Positions 1 to 9,548 are shown, counted from the stretch's first letter. The stretch is 64,000 nucleotides of DNA from Calidifontibacter indicus (GCF_003386865.1 NZ_QTUA01000001.1:2914001-2978000); one strand, 5' to 3'. Numbers and translations are program-made. The notes: generated by a model not told the origin, from the sequence alone.

Positions 1-939
1 CGAGGCGAGCATCCGCACCTCCGGCGGTGACAGCCAGGCGGTGTCGACGTACGCCGACAACTGCTCACCGATCTTGGCCGACTCACGTCGGCGAGCGACG
101 AGCAGGAGCGCGACGAATGCACAGAACAGCGGCACCTGCAGCAACACGTACGCCACCAGCCAGCCCTGCTCGGACAGGATCGCCAACGCGTTCCACCCCG
201 CGTGCAGCACGATCGCGCAGGCGAGCCCGACCAGGGGCGGCACGACCCGCATCAAGAATCCCGGTGAGGTGGCTGCGATACCGATGCCGATCCCCGTACA
301 GATCGTGAACATGGGGTGCGCAAAGGGGCTCATCAACACGCGCACCACGAAGGTGCCGACCAGTCCCTGCTCACCGGAGTCGGCGTACCCGTTGGCGAGG
401 TAGACGATGTCCTCGACGAACGCGAACCCGGCCGCGCACAGTCCGGCGTAGACCATCCCGTCGAGCACGCCGTCGATCTCGCGACGCCGGAAGACCAGGA
501 GCAGGAGCAGCGCGAAGCCCTTGAGGCTTTCCTCGACCGGCGGCGCGACGAGGATCGCCACCAACGGATCCGACTCGCCGGTGGCGCCGAGCAGGTAGCC
601 GCCGACCTCGTTGAGCAGGGCCGCTCCGAGCGTGGCGACGCACGCGCCCCACAAGAAGGCGAACAACAACATGCCCTTGGGTTCGGGTTCGAACCGGTCG
701 AGCCAGAGGAAGACCGGCACCACGATGCCGAGCACCACCACCGATGCCGCGATGCCCAGCACGGTCGCGGTGGCACCCGACTGGGCCTGCACGCTGGCGA
801 GAACGACCGCGAGGCACAGGCCGAAGAACACGAGGCCGACCGCCCACCCGATCGAGCGGCGCAGCAGGGACCGCTGCCCGGTCACCCGGGCGAGCTCAGC
901 GCGCGAGAGCGTGCGGACGCTGTTCGGCTGGATCCCCAT
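1..939 (-). CDS. PrsW-family intramembrane metalloprotease (3' end outside window)
   Basis: The frame is open through the left edge; 313 residues are visible. It is a polytopic membrane protein with about eight hydrophobic segments. Three motifs match the PrsW/CAAX-like family: EExxK at residues 136-140, FVED at 174-177 and H208 in HPMFT, with a further His in the HAGWN segment near 246. These would bind the catalytic zinc in the membrane. In Bacillus PrsW cuts the anti-sigma factor RsiW; the substrate here is unknown and no anti-sigma gene lies nearby. The ATG at 939 was chosen because it begins a short cytosolic leader before the first membrane helix. It is transcribed divergently from the oligoribonuclease gene. 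Family assignment is good, function inferred. Confidence 0.8.
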   Translation of the reverse strand, partial: MGIQPNSVRTLSRAELARVTGQRSLLRRSIGWAVGLVFFGLCLAVVLASVQAQSGATATVLGIAASVVVLGIVVPVFLWLDRFEPEPKGMLLFAFLWGACVATLGAALLNEVGGYLLGATGESDPLVAILVAPPVEESLKGFALLLLLVFRRREIDGVLDGMVYAGLCAAGFAFVEDIVYLANGYADSGEQGLVGTFVVRVLMSPFAHPMFTICTGIGIGIAATSPGFLMRVVPPLVGLACAIVLHAGWNALAILSEQGWLVAYVLLQVPLFCAFVALLLVARRRESAKIGEQLSAYVDTAWLSPPEVRMLAS

Positions 940-990
940 GAACGCCGACCCTACCGACGTCCGCGGCTCGACGGCTCTAGGGTGAACGAC

Positions 991-1608
991 GTGGCTGACG
1001 TCAAGATGAACAACGACCGCATCGTTTGGATCGACTGCGAGATGACCGGGCTCGACCTGGACAACGACGCACTCATCGAGGTGGCGGTGCTGATCACCGA
1101 CTTCGATCTGAACCAGGTCGACGACGGCATCGATGTGCTCATCAAGCCCGAGCCGGCCGCTCTGGAGCAGATGAACGACTTCGTGCGCGAGATGCACACC
1201 ACCAGCGGGCTGCTGGAGGAGCTGGACGGCGGCCTCACGATGGCCGACGCCGAAGCCAAGGTGCTGAAGTACGTGCGCCAGCACGCGCCGGAGGCCGGCA
1301 AGTGGCCGCTCGGCGGCAACTCGGTGGGCACCGACCGCGCGTTCCTCGCCCGTGACATGCCGCAGCTCATCGAGCACCTGCACTACCGCATCATCGACGT
1401 CTCCTCGATCAAGGAACTGTCGCGCCGCTGGTACCCGCGGGTCTACTTCAACGCTCCGAAGAAGGGTGGCGGCCACCGCGCCCTCGCCGACATCACCGAG
1501 TCGATCGCCGAACTGCGCTACTACCGCGAGGCCGTCTTCGTGCCGCAGCCCGGCCCCGACTCCAAGGCGGCCAAGGCCATCGCTGACAAGCACGTCGTCT
1601 CGGACTGA
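991..1608 (+). CDS. orn: oligoribonuclease
   Basis: DEDDh 3'-5' exoribonuclease that degrades 2-5 nt RNAs and linear c-di-nucleotides to mononucleotides in the cytoplasm. The protein starts with the family hallmark WIDCEMTGLD (Exo I, with catalytic D and E), carries a conserved Exo II segment ending in GTDRAFLARDMP, and has H-x4-D in GHRALADI (Exo III). Length is about 200 residues, normal for the family. The GTG at 991 is preceded by AGGG eight bases upstream; an ATG at 1006 that lacks a visible Shine-Dalgarno matches the usual family N-terminus and is an alternative start. Monocistronic between a divergent protease gene and tRNA-His. Confidence 0.93.
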   Translation: MADVKMNNDRIVWIDCEMTGLDLDNDALIEVAVLITDFDLNQVDDGIDVLIKPEPAALEQMNDFVREMHTTSGLLEELDGGLTMADAEAKVLKYVRQHAPEAGKWPLGGNSVGTDRAFLARDMPQLIEHLHYRIIDVSSIKELSRRWYPRVYFNAPKKGGGHRALADITESIAELRYYREAVFVPQPGPDSKAAKAIADKHVVSD

Positions 1609-1679
1609 CGTGCACCGACCGCGTGCTGACCGTGCGCGGACGCCGGACACGGCGCCTGCCGCCGGGGTGGTCATGAGCA

Positions 1680-1727
1680 CTGCTCCGGAGCAGGTACGAT
1701 AGTCCGCGCTGCCCTGCACAAGGGCAG
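1680..1727 (+). promoter_or_regulatory. tRNA-His upstream region: perfect palindrome, -10-like box and leader hairpin
   Basis: A 14-bp perfect palindrome CTGCTCCGGAGCAG is followed by TACGAT, a reasonable -10 box at 1695-1700. Next comes a 7-bp hairpin (CTGCCCT/AGGGCAG) lying just 5' of the tRNA. The palindrome could instead be the end signal of orn. No convincing -35 is visible. Confidence 0.35.
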
Positions 1728-1732
1728 TCTTG

Positions 1733-1808
1733 GTGGGTGTAGCTCAGCTGGTAGAGCGTCGCGTTGTGGTCGCGGATGTCGCGGGTTCAAGTCCCGTCAC
1801 TCACCCCA
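1733..1808 (+). tRNA. tRNA-His (GTG anticodon), CCA encoded
   Basis: A full cloverleaf can be drawn: 7-bp acceptor stem GTGGGTG/CACTCAC, D stem GCTC/GAGC, anticodon stem TCGCG/CGCGG around the loop TTGTGGT (anticodon GTG), and T stem around TTCAAGT. The discriminator is C and the base before the acceptor is G (1732), giving the G-1:C73 pair that identifies tRNA-His. The 3' CCA is present in the DNA. Confidence 0.97.
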
Positions 1809-1812
1809 AGCC

Positions 1813-1843
1813 GAAGGCCCCGGAGTTGTGCTCCGGGGCCTTC
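1813..1843. terminator. hairpin terminator between tRNA-His and the convergent yihY-like gene
   Basis: A 13-bp perfect stem GAAGGCCCCGGAG/CTCCGGGGCCTTC with a 5-nt loop lies directly after the tRNA and 19 bp from the stop of the opposing gene. It probably ends transcription from both sides. There is no strong U-tract, as is common in actinobacteria. Confidence 0.75.
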
Positions 1844-1861
1844 GTCGTGTCGCTCGGCGGC

Positions 1862-3580
1862 TCAGAGGCCGCGCGCCGCGTACCACTCGTTGCGGCGCTG
1901 CTCGCGCTCGGCTTCGATCTCCTTCGCCAGCGGGCTCGGCTCCGCGGGGGCCTTCGCCGGCCCCTCGTGACGCCCGAGCTCGTAGGCCCGCGACTCCGGG
2001 GTCGGCTCGAGCGCCTTCTGCTCCAGCTCTTCCTCGCGCGCCTTGACCGCCTTCGCGGCCCGCTCGGCGCGGAATGCCTGTCGCCGCGACTCGCGCTCGG
2101 CGAGGATCTCGTCGCGCTCCGCACTCGGCGTCGGCGCGTACTGCGCGCGGACGGCGTCGACCGCGTCCCATTTGCTGCTCAACGGCACCGCCTCCTCGCG
2201 TGCCTTCTGCTCGGCGGCGGCCTTCTTGGCCTTGGCGGCTTCCTTCTGCTTGATCTTCGCCTCCTGCGCCGCCTTGCGGGCACGCACCTTGCGCGCCTGC
2301 TCGGCCTCGACGAGCGCGTCCTGCAGGCGCTCCTCGCGCGCCGCGAGCACCTGCGCGGCGACAGCATCCGAGGACGCGTCCGAAGAGGAAAGCGCGCGCT
2401 CGCGGCTGCCACCGGCGGGCTCACGCAGCACGGGAGCCGACTCGTTGCCGATCTTGCCGTGCTGGCCCGGACCCATCGCGAGGCCGAACTCGCGGGCCGC
2501 GCTGGTCTCGGCACCACCGCGTCCGGCCACCGCGTCGGCGGCGGTGGTCGAGTCGACCCGCAGCTCGATGGCGTCCTCGACCAGCTTCTCGTCCTTGGCG
2601 ATCTTCTTGTCGATGCCGTCGGTGTCGCGGGCCGGCAGCAGGATGAGCCGTTCGGCCGGCAAGCCCGACTTCAGCTGACGGGTGCGCAGCAGCTCGGCGT
2701 CGAGCTCGGCACCGAACAGCAGCGCGATGTTGGTGATCCAGAGCCACAGCAACAGGATGATCGCGGCGGCGAAGGCACCGTAGGTCTTCTGGTAGCTGGC
2801 GCCCTGGGTGAAGCCGACGTATGCGACCAGGGCGAGCGAGGCGAGCACCCAGACGACGAAGCCGACCATCGCACCGGAGCTGAACAGCCGGTTGCCCTTG
2901 GCACGTCGCACGTTCGGGGTCGTGCGGTAGAGCATCGAGATGATGCCGATGACCACGAGCGCCACGAACGGCCACTTCACGAGGTCCCAGACCTGCACGG
3001 CGGTGTCACCCAGCCCGATCGCGTCACCGACCTCCTTGGCAACGCCACCGCTGACCACGAGCGACAGCATCACCAGCACGATGAGCACGATCTCGGTGGC
3101 AGTCACCAGCAGCAGGGTGCCCTTGAGCTTGACGAAGGAGCGCCCCTCCTCGACCGCGTAGATCCGGTTGAGTGCACGACTGAACGCACCGACATAACCG
3201 GACGCCGACCACAGCGCACCACCGATACCGACGATCAGGGCGACGCCACCGCCGGGGGTCGCCTGCACGTTGTCGATGAAGCTCGTGACGGCGCTGAGAT
3301 CCTTCGGGCTCTTGCCGATGATCCGGCCGATCGACTCGACCAGTTTGCGCGTCGTCTCCTTGCCGTTGCCGAAGATGTTCAGCAGCGAGATGACCGCGAT
3401 GAGGCCGGGGAACAGCGACTGCATCGCGTAGTAGGTGAGTGCCGCCGCGACGTCGGTGCCGCCGTCCTGGGAGAACTTCGAGCGGGCGCGGGAGAACGCG
3501 ACCTTCCAGTCGGGCTTGGCGGGTGACTCGGGCGGCTCGTCGAACGGCCGGTCGATCGCTTCGTCGTACAGGACGGTCAT
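1862..3580 (-). CDS. YihY/BrkB-family membrane protein with long charged C-terminal tail
   Basis: The first 320 or so residues form the six-helix YihY/UPF0761 (BrkB) membrane domain, recognisable from DVAAALTYYAMQSLFPGLIAV and the late segment AAIILLLWLWITNIALLFGAE. The molecular function of this family is not established; it is often mislabelled ribonuclease BN. Residues from about 330 to 572 are hydrophilic, rich in Ala, Glu, Lys and Arg, and look like a long coiled coil in the cytoplasm, much longer than typical family members (about 300-400 aa). The ATG at 3580 begins a short acidic leader before the domain. Monocistronic and convergent with tRNA-His. Confidence 0.85.
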   Translation of the reverse strand: MTVLYDEAIDRPFDEPPESPAKPDWKVAFSRARSKFSQDGGTDVAAALTYYAMQSLFPGLIAVISLLNIFGNGKETTRKLVESIGRIIGKSPKDLSAVTSFIDNVQATPGGGVALIVGIGGALWSASGYVGAFSRALNRIYAVEEGRSFVKLKGTLLLVTATEIVLIVLVMLSLVVSGGVAKEVGDAIGLGDTAVQVWDLVKWPFVALVVIGIISMLYRTTPNVRRAKGNRLFSSGAMVGFVVWVLASLALVAYVGFTQGASYQKTYGAFAAAIILLLWLWITNIALLFGAELDAELLRTRQLKSGLPAERLILLPARDTDGIDKKIAKDEKLVEDAIELRVDSTTAADAVAGRGGAETSAAREFGLAMGPGQHGKIGNESAPVLREPAGGSRERALSSSDASSDAVAAQVLAAREERLQDALVEAEQARKVRARKAAQEAKIKQKEAAKAKKAAAEQKAREEAVPLSSKWDAVDAVRAQYAPTPSAERDEILAERESRRQAFRAERAAKAVKAREEELEQKALEPTPESRAYELGRHEGPAKAPAEPSPLAKEIEAEREQRRNEWYAARGL

Positions 3581-3794
3581 GAGTTTCGGGTCCTTCGAAT
3601 CTTGGACAATGAAGCTTGCTACTGACTGGTGAACCTACCGATCATCCTCCCCTTCCGGGGCGGTGGACGGTGGCTTCGGGCGGGTCGCGACCTGCGATTT
3701 GCTGCGGACTGCGCCGCGGCGCCGGACGTGACGGACGCCGCACCCCAACCGATTTCGCACTTCCGCAGACCGTGCGGTAATGTTCTTCCTCGTT

Positions 3795-3870
<76 letters not shown>

Positions 3871-3873
3871 GTC

Positions 3874-3905
3874 GAGAAGCCCCCGTCCTCGGACGGGGGC
3901 TTCTC
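3874..3905 (+). terminator. terminator after tRNA-Lys
   Basis: A perfect stem GAGAAGCCCCCGTC/GACGGGGGCTTCTC closed by a tetraloop, starting 3 nt after the tRNA 3' end and followed by a short TTCTCGTTG tail. Confidence 0.85.
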
Positions 3906-3933
3906 GTTGAGAACCATGCGGAGGACGGCCTTG

Positions 3934-4392
3934 GTGAATCTCGACGGATTGAAGCTGGCAGAGGACCTCGCGGTCGGCGACGTGGTCACCTTCGGGACGC
4001 ACGAGGTCACCGATGCGGAGATCCTCGAGTTCGCGCGGTCGTGGGATCCGCAGTGGTTTCACCTCGATGTCGACGCTGCGGCGGCAGGTCCGTACGGCGG
4101 CCTCATCGCCAGCGGGCTGCACACGATGGCGATCTACCACAGGCTCTACGTCGACAGCACGCACTGGGCCGCGATCGCCGGACGCGGCCTGCCCGAGGTC
4201 CGCTTCCTGCGGCCCGTGCGCCCCGGCGACCGGTTGACCGGCTCGGTGCGAATCGTCGAACTGAGCCCCGAACCCGACCGCAACCGGGCGCTGGTGCGCA
4301 CCGACGGTGAACTGCGCAACGCCGACGGCAAGCCGGTGCTCACCATGTCGACCGACGCCTACCTGCACCTGTCGCGGGCTGCCCTCGACTGA
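3934..4392 (+). CDS. MaoC-like hotdog-fold dehydratase
   Basis: A 152-residue single-domain protein with the MaoC/R-hydratase pattern: a central segment SWDPQWFHLDVDAAAAGPYGG and then GLIASGLHTMA, the usual Asp and His positions of (R)-specific enoyl-CoA hydratases. Such proteins hydrate 2-enoyl-CoA or act as thioester dehydratases in acyl-CoA metabolism; the substrate here is unknown. The GTG at 3934 is preceded by GGAGGA at 9 nt; a TTG three bases earlier is equally possible, and a longer start would run into the tRNA-Lys terminator. It lies 64 bp before tdh on the same strand. Confidence 0.82.
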   Translation: MNLDGLKLAEDLAVGDVVTFGTHEVTDAEILEFARSWDPQWFHLDVDAAAAGPYGGLIASGLHTMAIYHRLYVDSTHWAAIAGRGLPEVRFLRPVRPGDRLTGSVRIVELSPEPDRNRALVRTDGELRNADGKPVLTMSTDAYLHLSRAALD

Positions 4393-4416
4393 GGCGCCCG
4401 CCCGTTGATGACTTCC

Positions 4417-4429
4417 GTCACGGCGTGAC
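4417..4429 (+). promoter_or_regulatory. palindrome in the tdh upstream region
   Basis: GTCACG-G-CGTGAC is a perfect inverted repeat 28 bp before the tdh start. Its position fits an operator for the threonine-degradation operon, but no regulator gene is adjacent and the motif is short. Confidence 0.25.
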
Positions 4430-4456
4430 CGTGTCCATCTGGCAAGATGATCGGAC

Positions 4457-5494
4457 GTGCGAGCACTTGCGAAGACCCACCCGGGTCCAGGTCTGGAACT
4501 CATCGATGTCGCCGAACCCGAGGTCGGTGCCGGCGAGGTGAAGATCAAGGTGCTGCGGGCCGGCTTGTGCGGCACCGACCTGCACCTGGAGCAGTGGGAC
4601 GACTGGGCCGCGTCCACCGTCCGCCCGCCGTTGGTGATCGGGCACGAGTTCTACGGCGAGGTCGTCGAGATCGCCCCCGATGTCACCGCCGTGAAGGTCG
4701 GACAACGCGCGTCCGGTGAAGGTCACGTCGTCTGCAACGAGTGTCGCAACTGCCGCGCCGGACGCCGCCAATTGTGCATCCGCACCAGCAGTGTCGGCGT
4801 CGACCGCGACGGCGCCTTCGCCGACTACGTCGTCATCCCCGCGTCGAACGTGTGGGTGCAGCCCGACGACATCAGCCCCGACCTCGGTGCGGTCTTCGAC
4901 CCGTTCGGCAACGCCACCCACACCGCGTTGTCGTTCCCGATGGCGGGCGAGGACGTGCTCATCACCGGCGCCGGGCCGATCGGGGTGATGGCCGCCGCGA
5001 TCGCCAAGCACGTCGGCGCACGCCACGTCGTGGTGACCGATGTCTCCGACTACCGACTCGACCTCGCCCGTGGTGCCGGCGCCGACCGCGTCGTCAACGT
5101 GGCTCAGCAGCGCATCGCCGATGTGCAACGCGACCTCGGCATGCGGGAAGGCTTCGACATCGGCCTGGAGATGTCGGGCAACCCGACCGCGATGGCCGAG
5201 ATGATCGACAACATGAACCACGGCGGACGCATCGCGATGCTCGGTCTGCCCGGCGACGACTTCTCGGTCAACTGGGGCCGGGTCATCACCCACATGCTGA
5301 CCATCAAGGGCATCTACGGTCGGGAGATGTACGACACCTGGTACGCGATGAGCGCCATGCTGTCGACCTCCCCCGAACTCAAGCGCGCGGTCGAATCGGT
5401 GATCACCCACCGCTTCCCGGCCGAACAATGGCAGGACGCCTTCGCCGCCGCCCGGTCGGGCGACTGCGGCAAGGTCATCATGGATTGGAGCTGA
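4457..5494 (+). CDS. tdh: L-threonine 3-dehydrogenase
   Basis: Zinc-dependent medium-chain dehydrogenase of 345 residues that oxidises L-threonine to 2-amino-3-ketobutyrate with NAD+. Visible features: catalytic-zinc region C38-G-T-D-L-H43 and GHE at 62-64, the four structural-zinc cysteines C93, C96, C99 and C107, and the Rossmann loop [10 protein letters not shown] at 171-180. Length matches the E. coli enzyme (341 aa). The start is GTG. The kbl gene follows after 4 bp, and the product of this enzyme is the substrate of Kbl, so the two form a threonine-to-glycine operon. Confidence 0.95.
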   Translation: MRALAKTHPGPGLELIDVAEPEVGAGEVKIKVLRAGLCGTDLHLEQWDDWAASTVRPPLVIGHEFYGEVVEIAPDVTAVKVGQRASGEGHVVCNECRNCRAGRRQLCIRTSSVGVDRDGAFADYVVIPASNVWVQPDDISPDLGAVFDPFGNATHTALSFPMAGEDVLITGAGPIGVMAAAIAKHVGARHVVVTDVSDYRLDLARGAGADRVVNVAQQRIADVQRDLGMREGFDIGLEMSGNPTAMAEMIDNMNHGGRIAMLGLPGDDFSVNWGRVITHMLTIKGIYGREMYDTWYAMSAMLSTSPELKRAVESVITHRFPAEQWQDAFAAARSGDCGKVIMDWS

Positions 5495-5498
5495 GGCA

Positions 5499-6692
<1,194 letters not shown>

Positions 6693-6804
6693 GCGAACGA
6701 CCGCTGCGAGCAGGTGCTCGCGCCATGGGCGATTCGGCGCTCACACATGTGCGCCTCACGGAAGACTCTCTAACGCGGGCCACTAGAAATGGTCCGCACA
6801 GCCC

Positions 6805-7344
6805 TCATTCCTTGGCAAGCGTGCTCGTGGTCGCGATCACGCAGACGTGGGACTTTGCCTTCAAACTCGCGACCCAGGACGATGGGACATTTGGGTCGTA
6901 TCGGACTGCGACACAGCCGTCCTGCAACGCCAATCCGATCGAGAGAATCGCAGGATCAGAATTCTTCTTCCAGGTGCTCTCAAGATCATCCTGCACCTTC
7001 TTCAGCGCCGTCTCCCCCACGTCCGTTCGCCTTGGAACCAAACCCATGCGTGATGCCCCGGAGAAATCCGTTGGACTTTCACCGATCATGAGCACGACCA
7101 TTTGCCCCGAGGCGGTCAGGAATCTACCGTCAAAGACATCAGGAGACGCGCCCCTGAGCACCGAGTACCGGCGATCCAACTCCTCCGGCGAAGCCGGCAT
7201 GGAGGTATTTGAAGCCGTAAACCATGGCTCCATAACCGTCTCGCCGGGATTTTGAGACTTAGGCGGTGTGCTGCTGCATCCAGCCGCAAGCGCCAGCATG
7301 CAGATCAATGCACCTGAAGTGAACGCAGCCGACCGAATTCGCAT
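6805..7344 (-). CDS. orphan lipoprotein of unknown function
   Basis: A 179-residue protein with a lipoprotein signal: basic start, hydrophobic stretch and lipobox LAAGC, giving Cys23 as the lipidated residue. The mature part shows no domain I recognise; it has a Ser/Pro-rich start and two Cys near the C-terminus. Base composition is clearly lower in G+C than the neighbouring genes and codon use includes A/T-ending codons rare elsewhere here, suggesting recent acquisition. No operon partner is visible. Confidence 0.7.
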   Translation of the reverse strand: MRIRSAAFTSGALICMLALAAGCSSTPPKSQNPGETVMEPWFTASNTSMPASPEELDRRYSVLRGASPDVFDGRFLTASGQMVVLMIGESPTDFSGASRMGLVPRRTDVGETALKKVQDDLESTWKKNSDPAILSIGLALQDGCVAVRYDPNVPSSWVASLKAKSHVCVIATTSTLAKE

Positions 7345-7779
7345 CTCCTACCCCACCTTCAGCGACGCGTTATAGTATGCGCCGCGAAAGACGCCCATAT
7401 CCGTATGCCAACTCCGCCTCCTATCGCTGGCACAGAATGCATTCCCACCCCCTAGCCTTTGCCACCACGCATTGCGGCGCGCCGGAAAAAGGTCGCTCGT
7501 ATCGTCCAGCTTTGCAATCGGTGCTGCACGATCGTGATGCGATTGTGACGCGCAGCTGAAACGGGTCTTCCACGACTACATCAACGACGCCGAGAGGAAC
7601 GCGGCTGGCCATGGCACGACTCGGTGGCCATCAAGCGGTATCAGGGAGAGCGGGAGGCGGAATTCGGGGAGCGCGAGGGGCTGACCGTGGCGTTGATGAC
7701 GAACACTTTCTAGCGCCCGCCATCGTATTTCGAACAGCGACAACGGACCTCGGAATGCCGCTCGATGACGCGCTATTCG
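7345..7779. other. lower-GC intergenic stretch with no convincing gene
   Basis: Several short open frames exist, but none has normal codon use, a ribosome-binding site or a recognisable product. On the plus strand, stretches reading like parts of a soluble protein (for example VAIKRYQGEREAEFGEREG near 7630-7690) switch frame and end in stops. This could be the decayed remnant of an acquired gene; I cannot name a family. Confidence 0.4.
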
Positions 7780-8106
7780 CTACAGGTAGAGCCCGGTGGA
7801 CCCGTCGTCGACCCGTTGCGCAGCGACCGCGTGCAGATCCCGCTCGCGCAGCAATATGTATGTGTGCGACTGGAGTTCGACCTCGGCCCTGTCCTCCGGG
7901 TCGTACAACACCCGGTCGCCGAGCTGCACCTGACGCACGTGCTGACCGACCGAGACGACCTCCGCCCAGGCGAGCCGCTTGCCCATCGCCGCGGTCGCGG
8001 GGATCACGATGCCGCCGCCGGAGCGGCGCTCGCCGCCGTCACCGTCCGCCTTGACCAGCAGACGGTCGTGCAGCATCCGGATCGGAAGAGTGCTCCCGTC
8101 AACCAC
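7780..8106 (-). CDS. GroES-like co-chaperonin family protein
   Basis: A 108-residue protein with the GroES/Cpn10 beta-barrel pattern: LPIRMLHDRLLVKADG at the start, the mobile-loop-like GGGIVIPATA, then GDRVLYDPEDRAEVELQ. It lacks an adjacent groEL and belongs to the divergent actinobacterial group labelled co-chaperone GroES; whether it binds GroEL is unknown. The GTG at 8106 includes the conserved LPIRM segment and overlaps the end of the upstream DUF3618 gene by 8 bp; an ATG at 8076 would cut into the conserved start. Co-transcription with DUF3618 is likely. Confidence 0.78.
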   Translation of the reverse strand: MVDGSTLPIRMLHDRLLVKADGDGGERRSGGGIVIPATAAMGKRLAWAEVVSVGQHVRQVQLGDRVLYDPEDRAEVELQSHTYILLRERDLHAVAAQRVDDGSTGLYL

Positions 8107-8371
8107 GCGCGCGACGCAGGAGGCCGAGCAGCAGCAACGCCACACCCGCGCCACCGACGATCGCGCCGACCTTCTCCCCGGCAACCTCACCGTCGGAGCT
8201 GCGGGCGAGGTCGTTGGCCTTGAGCTTCACCGACTCGACCTGCCGCTTGGCGACCTCCTTGGGCTGCGCGCGGAATGCGAGCTCGTCGATGGTGCTTGCC
8301 AGACGCTGACGGGACGCCTGGAGCTCGGCTTCGATCTCCTTGGCGTTCTTCGGTGCCGGCTTGTCGGCCAT
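8099..8371 (-). CDS. DUF3618-family membrane-anchored small protein
   Basis: A 90-residue protein. The N-terminal half contains the DUF3618 signature region (IEAELQASRQRLASTIDELAFRAQPKEV), an amphipathic helical segment; residues about 67-86 form one hydrophobic helix rich in Gly, Val and Leu, followed by a short basic end. Members are actinobacterial proteins of unknown role. The start ATG has GGAG-like sequence upstream and its stop overlaps the GroES-like gene, so the two are probably translationally coupled. Confidence 0.85.
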   Translation of the reverse strand: MADKPAPKNAKEIEAELQASRQRLASTIDELAFRAQPKEVAKRQVESVKLKANDLARSSDGEVAGEKVGAIVGGAGVALLLLGLLRRARG

Positions 8372-8471
8372 GGGTCACTCCTTGTGGTTCGTGGACTGAC
8401 TGAGACGATAACGCAGACCGACCCGCCAGTAAGCCATGGACGAGTACCTGGACGATCACACGGAGGATCAC

Positions 8472-8939
8472 ATGAGCCGCCTCACCGTTTCCGAGCCCGC
8501 ACCCGACTTCACCTTGCTTTCGAACGAGGGTGGCGAGGTATCGCTGTCCGACTACCGCGGACGCCACCTGGTGATCTTCTTCTACCCCGCCGCGATGACC
8601 CCCGGCTGCACCAAGGAGGCCTGCGACTTCCGTGACAGCCTGGCCGGTCTGGCCGAGGCCGGCTACGACGTCGTCGGCATCTCCCCCGACCCGGTCAGCA
8701 AGCTGGAGAAGTTCGTCGAGAAGGAGTCGCTGACCTACCCGCTGCTGTCGGACGAGGACAAGTCGGTGCTCGAGGCCTACGGCGCCTACGGAGAGAAGAA
8801 GCTCTACGGCAAGACCGTCGTCGGTGTGATCCGCTCGACGATCGTGGTCGACCCCGAGGGCAAGGTCGAGCTGGCGAAGTACAACGTCAAGGCCACCGGT
8901 CACGTCGCGTCCTTGAAGAAGGGCCTCGGCCTGGCCTGA
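8472..8939 (+). CDS. bcp: thioredoxin-dependent thiol peroxidase (Bcp/PrxQ peroxiredoxin)
   Basis: A 155-residue cytoplasmic peroxiredoxin that reduces H2O2 and organic peroxides using thioredoxin. The active site reads FFYPAAMTPGCTKEACDFRD, with the peroxidatic Cys46 and the resolving Cys51 five residues later, as in the BCP/PrxQ subfamily. The ATG at 8472 is preceded by GGAGG at about 7 nt, which decides it over an in-frame start 36 bp upstream. It is divergent from the DUF3618 gene. Confidence 0.94.
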   Translation: MSRLTVSEPAPDFTLLSNEGGEVSLSDYRGRHLVIFFYPAAMTPGCTKEACDFRDSLAGLAEAGYDVVGISPDPVSKLEKFVEKESLTYPLLSDEDKSVLEAYGAYGEKKLYGKTVVGVIRSTIVVDPEGKVELAKYNVKATGHVASLKKGLGLA

Positions 8940-8972
8940 TCGTGTGTCAGTGGTCGGTCCTAGCGTCATGCC

Positions 8973-9461
8973 ATGAGCCGACGGAAGTACACGCGCGAAG
9001 TTCTCACGGCCGCGGTGCTGGATGCGGACTCGGTCACTGACGTGCTCCGGGCACTGGACCTGCCGATCGCGAGTGGCACGCATGCTCTGATCAGTCGGCG
9101 GCTGCGCGAGTACCAGATCGACACATCGCACTTCACTCGGCGACGCCGCCAACTCGAGTTGACGACTCGCGGCGATCCGCTCGAACTACTACGGCGTCGT
9201 CCACCGGGGTCCCCCCGGGTAAACGGTGAGCGCCTTCGGGTCGCGATGGCCAAGGCCGGCGTCGACCCGTTGTGTACCAACTGTTCGTTGGGACCCTCCT
9301 GGAACGGGGCACCGCTTCAGCTGCAGGTTGATCACATCGACGGCGACCCCCTGAACAACTCTATCGAGAATCTTCGGTGTCTCTGTCCGAACTGCCACTC
9401 CCAATGTCCGACTTTCTCGCGGCGGCGGTCCGCGCGAGGGGCGGAAGCTGGTGACGCCTAA
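8973..9461 (+). CDS. small HNH endonuclease-like protein
   Basis: A 162-residue protein. Residues 1-60 look like a helical DNA-binding region (regularly spaced Arg, VTDVLRALDLPIASGTHALISRRL). The C-terminal part is an HNH motif with treble-clef zinc ligands C101-x2-C104 and C138-x2-C141 and the catalytic H121 in VDHIDGDPLNN. Free-standing HNH proteins like this are common in phages and actinobacterial chromosomes; no restriction or phage genes are adjacent. It ends 12 bp before the tRNA-Leu gene. Nuclease activity is inferred from the motif. Confidence 0.78.
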   Translation: MSRRKYTREVLTAAVLDADSVTDVLRALDLPIASGTHALISRRLREYQIDTSHFTRRRRQLELTTRGDPLELLRRRPPGSPRVNGERLRVAMAKAGVDPLCTNCSLGPSWNGAPLQLQVDHIDGDPLNNSIENLRCLCPNCHSQCPTFSRRRSARGAEAGDA

Positions 9462-9473
9462 GCTGGGTGGCAC

Positions 9474-9548
9474 GCGGCCGTAGCCCAACTGGCAGGAGGC
9501 ACAGGTTTTAGGTACCTGACAGTGTGAGTTCGAATCTCATCGGCCGCA
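9474..9548 (+). tRNA. tRNA-Leu (TAG anticodon) with a short, class I-type variable loop
   Basis: Acceptor GCGGCCG/CGGCCGC, 3-bp D stem GCC/GGC with a 12-nt loop containing TGG, anticodon stem CAGGT/ACCTG around TTTAGGT (anticodon TAG, G37), T arm GTGAG-TTCGAAT-CTCAT, discriminator A. CCA is not encoded. Between anticodon and T stems there are only five bases (ACAGT), whereas bacterial leucine tRNAs normally carry a long variable arm. The anticodon assigns Leu (CUA); charging identity is therefore less certain than usual. Confidence 0.85.

Noticed and set aside
7611-8054. Plus-strand frame across the islet and GroES-like gene
   Set aside because: Most of it is antisense to the GroES-like gene and its codon use is unlike a real gene.
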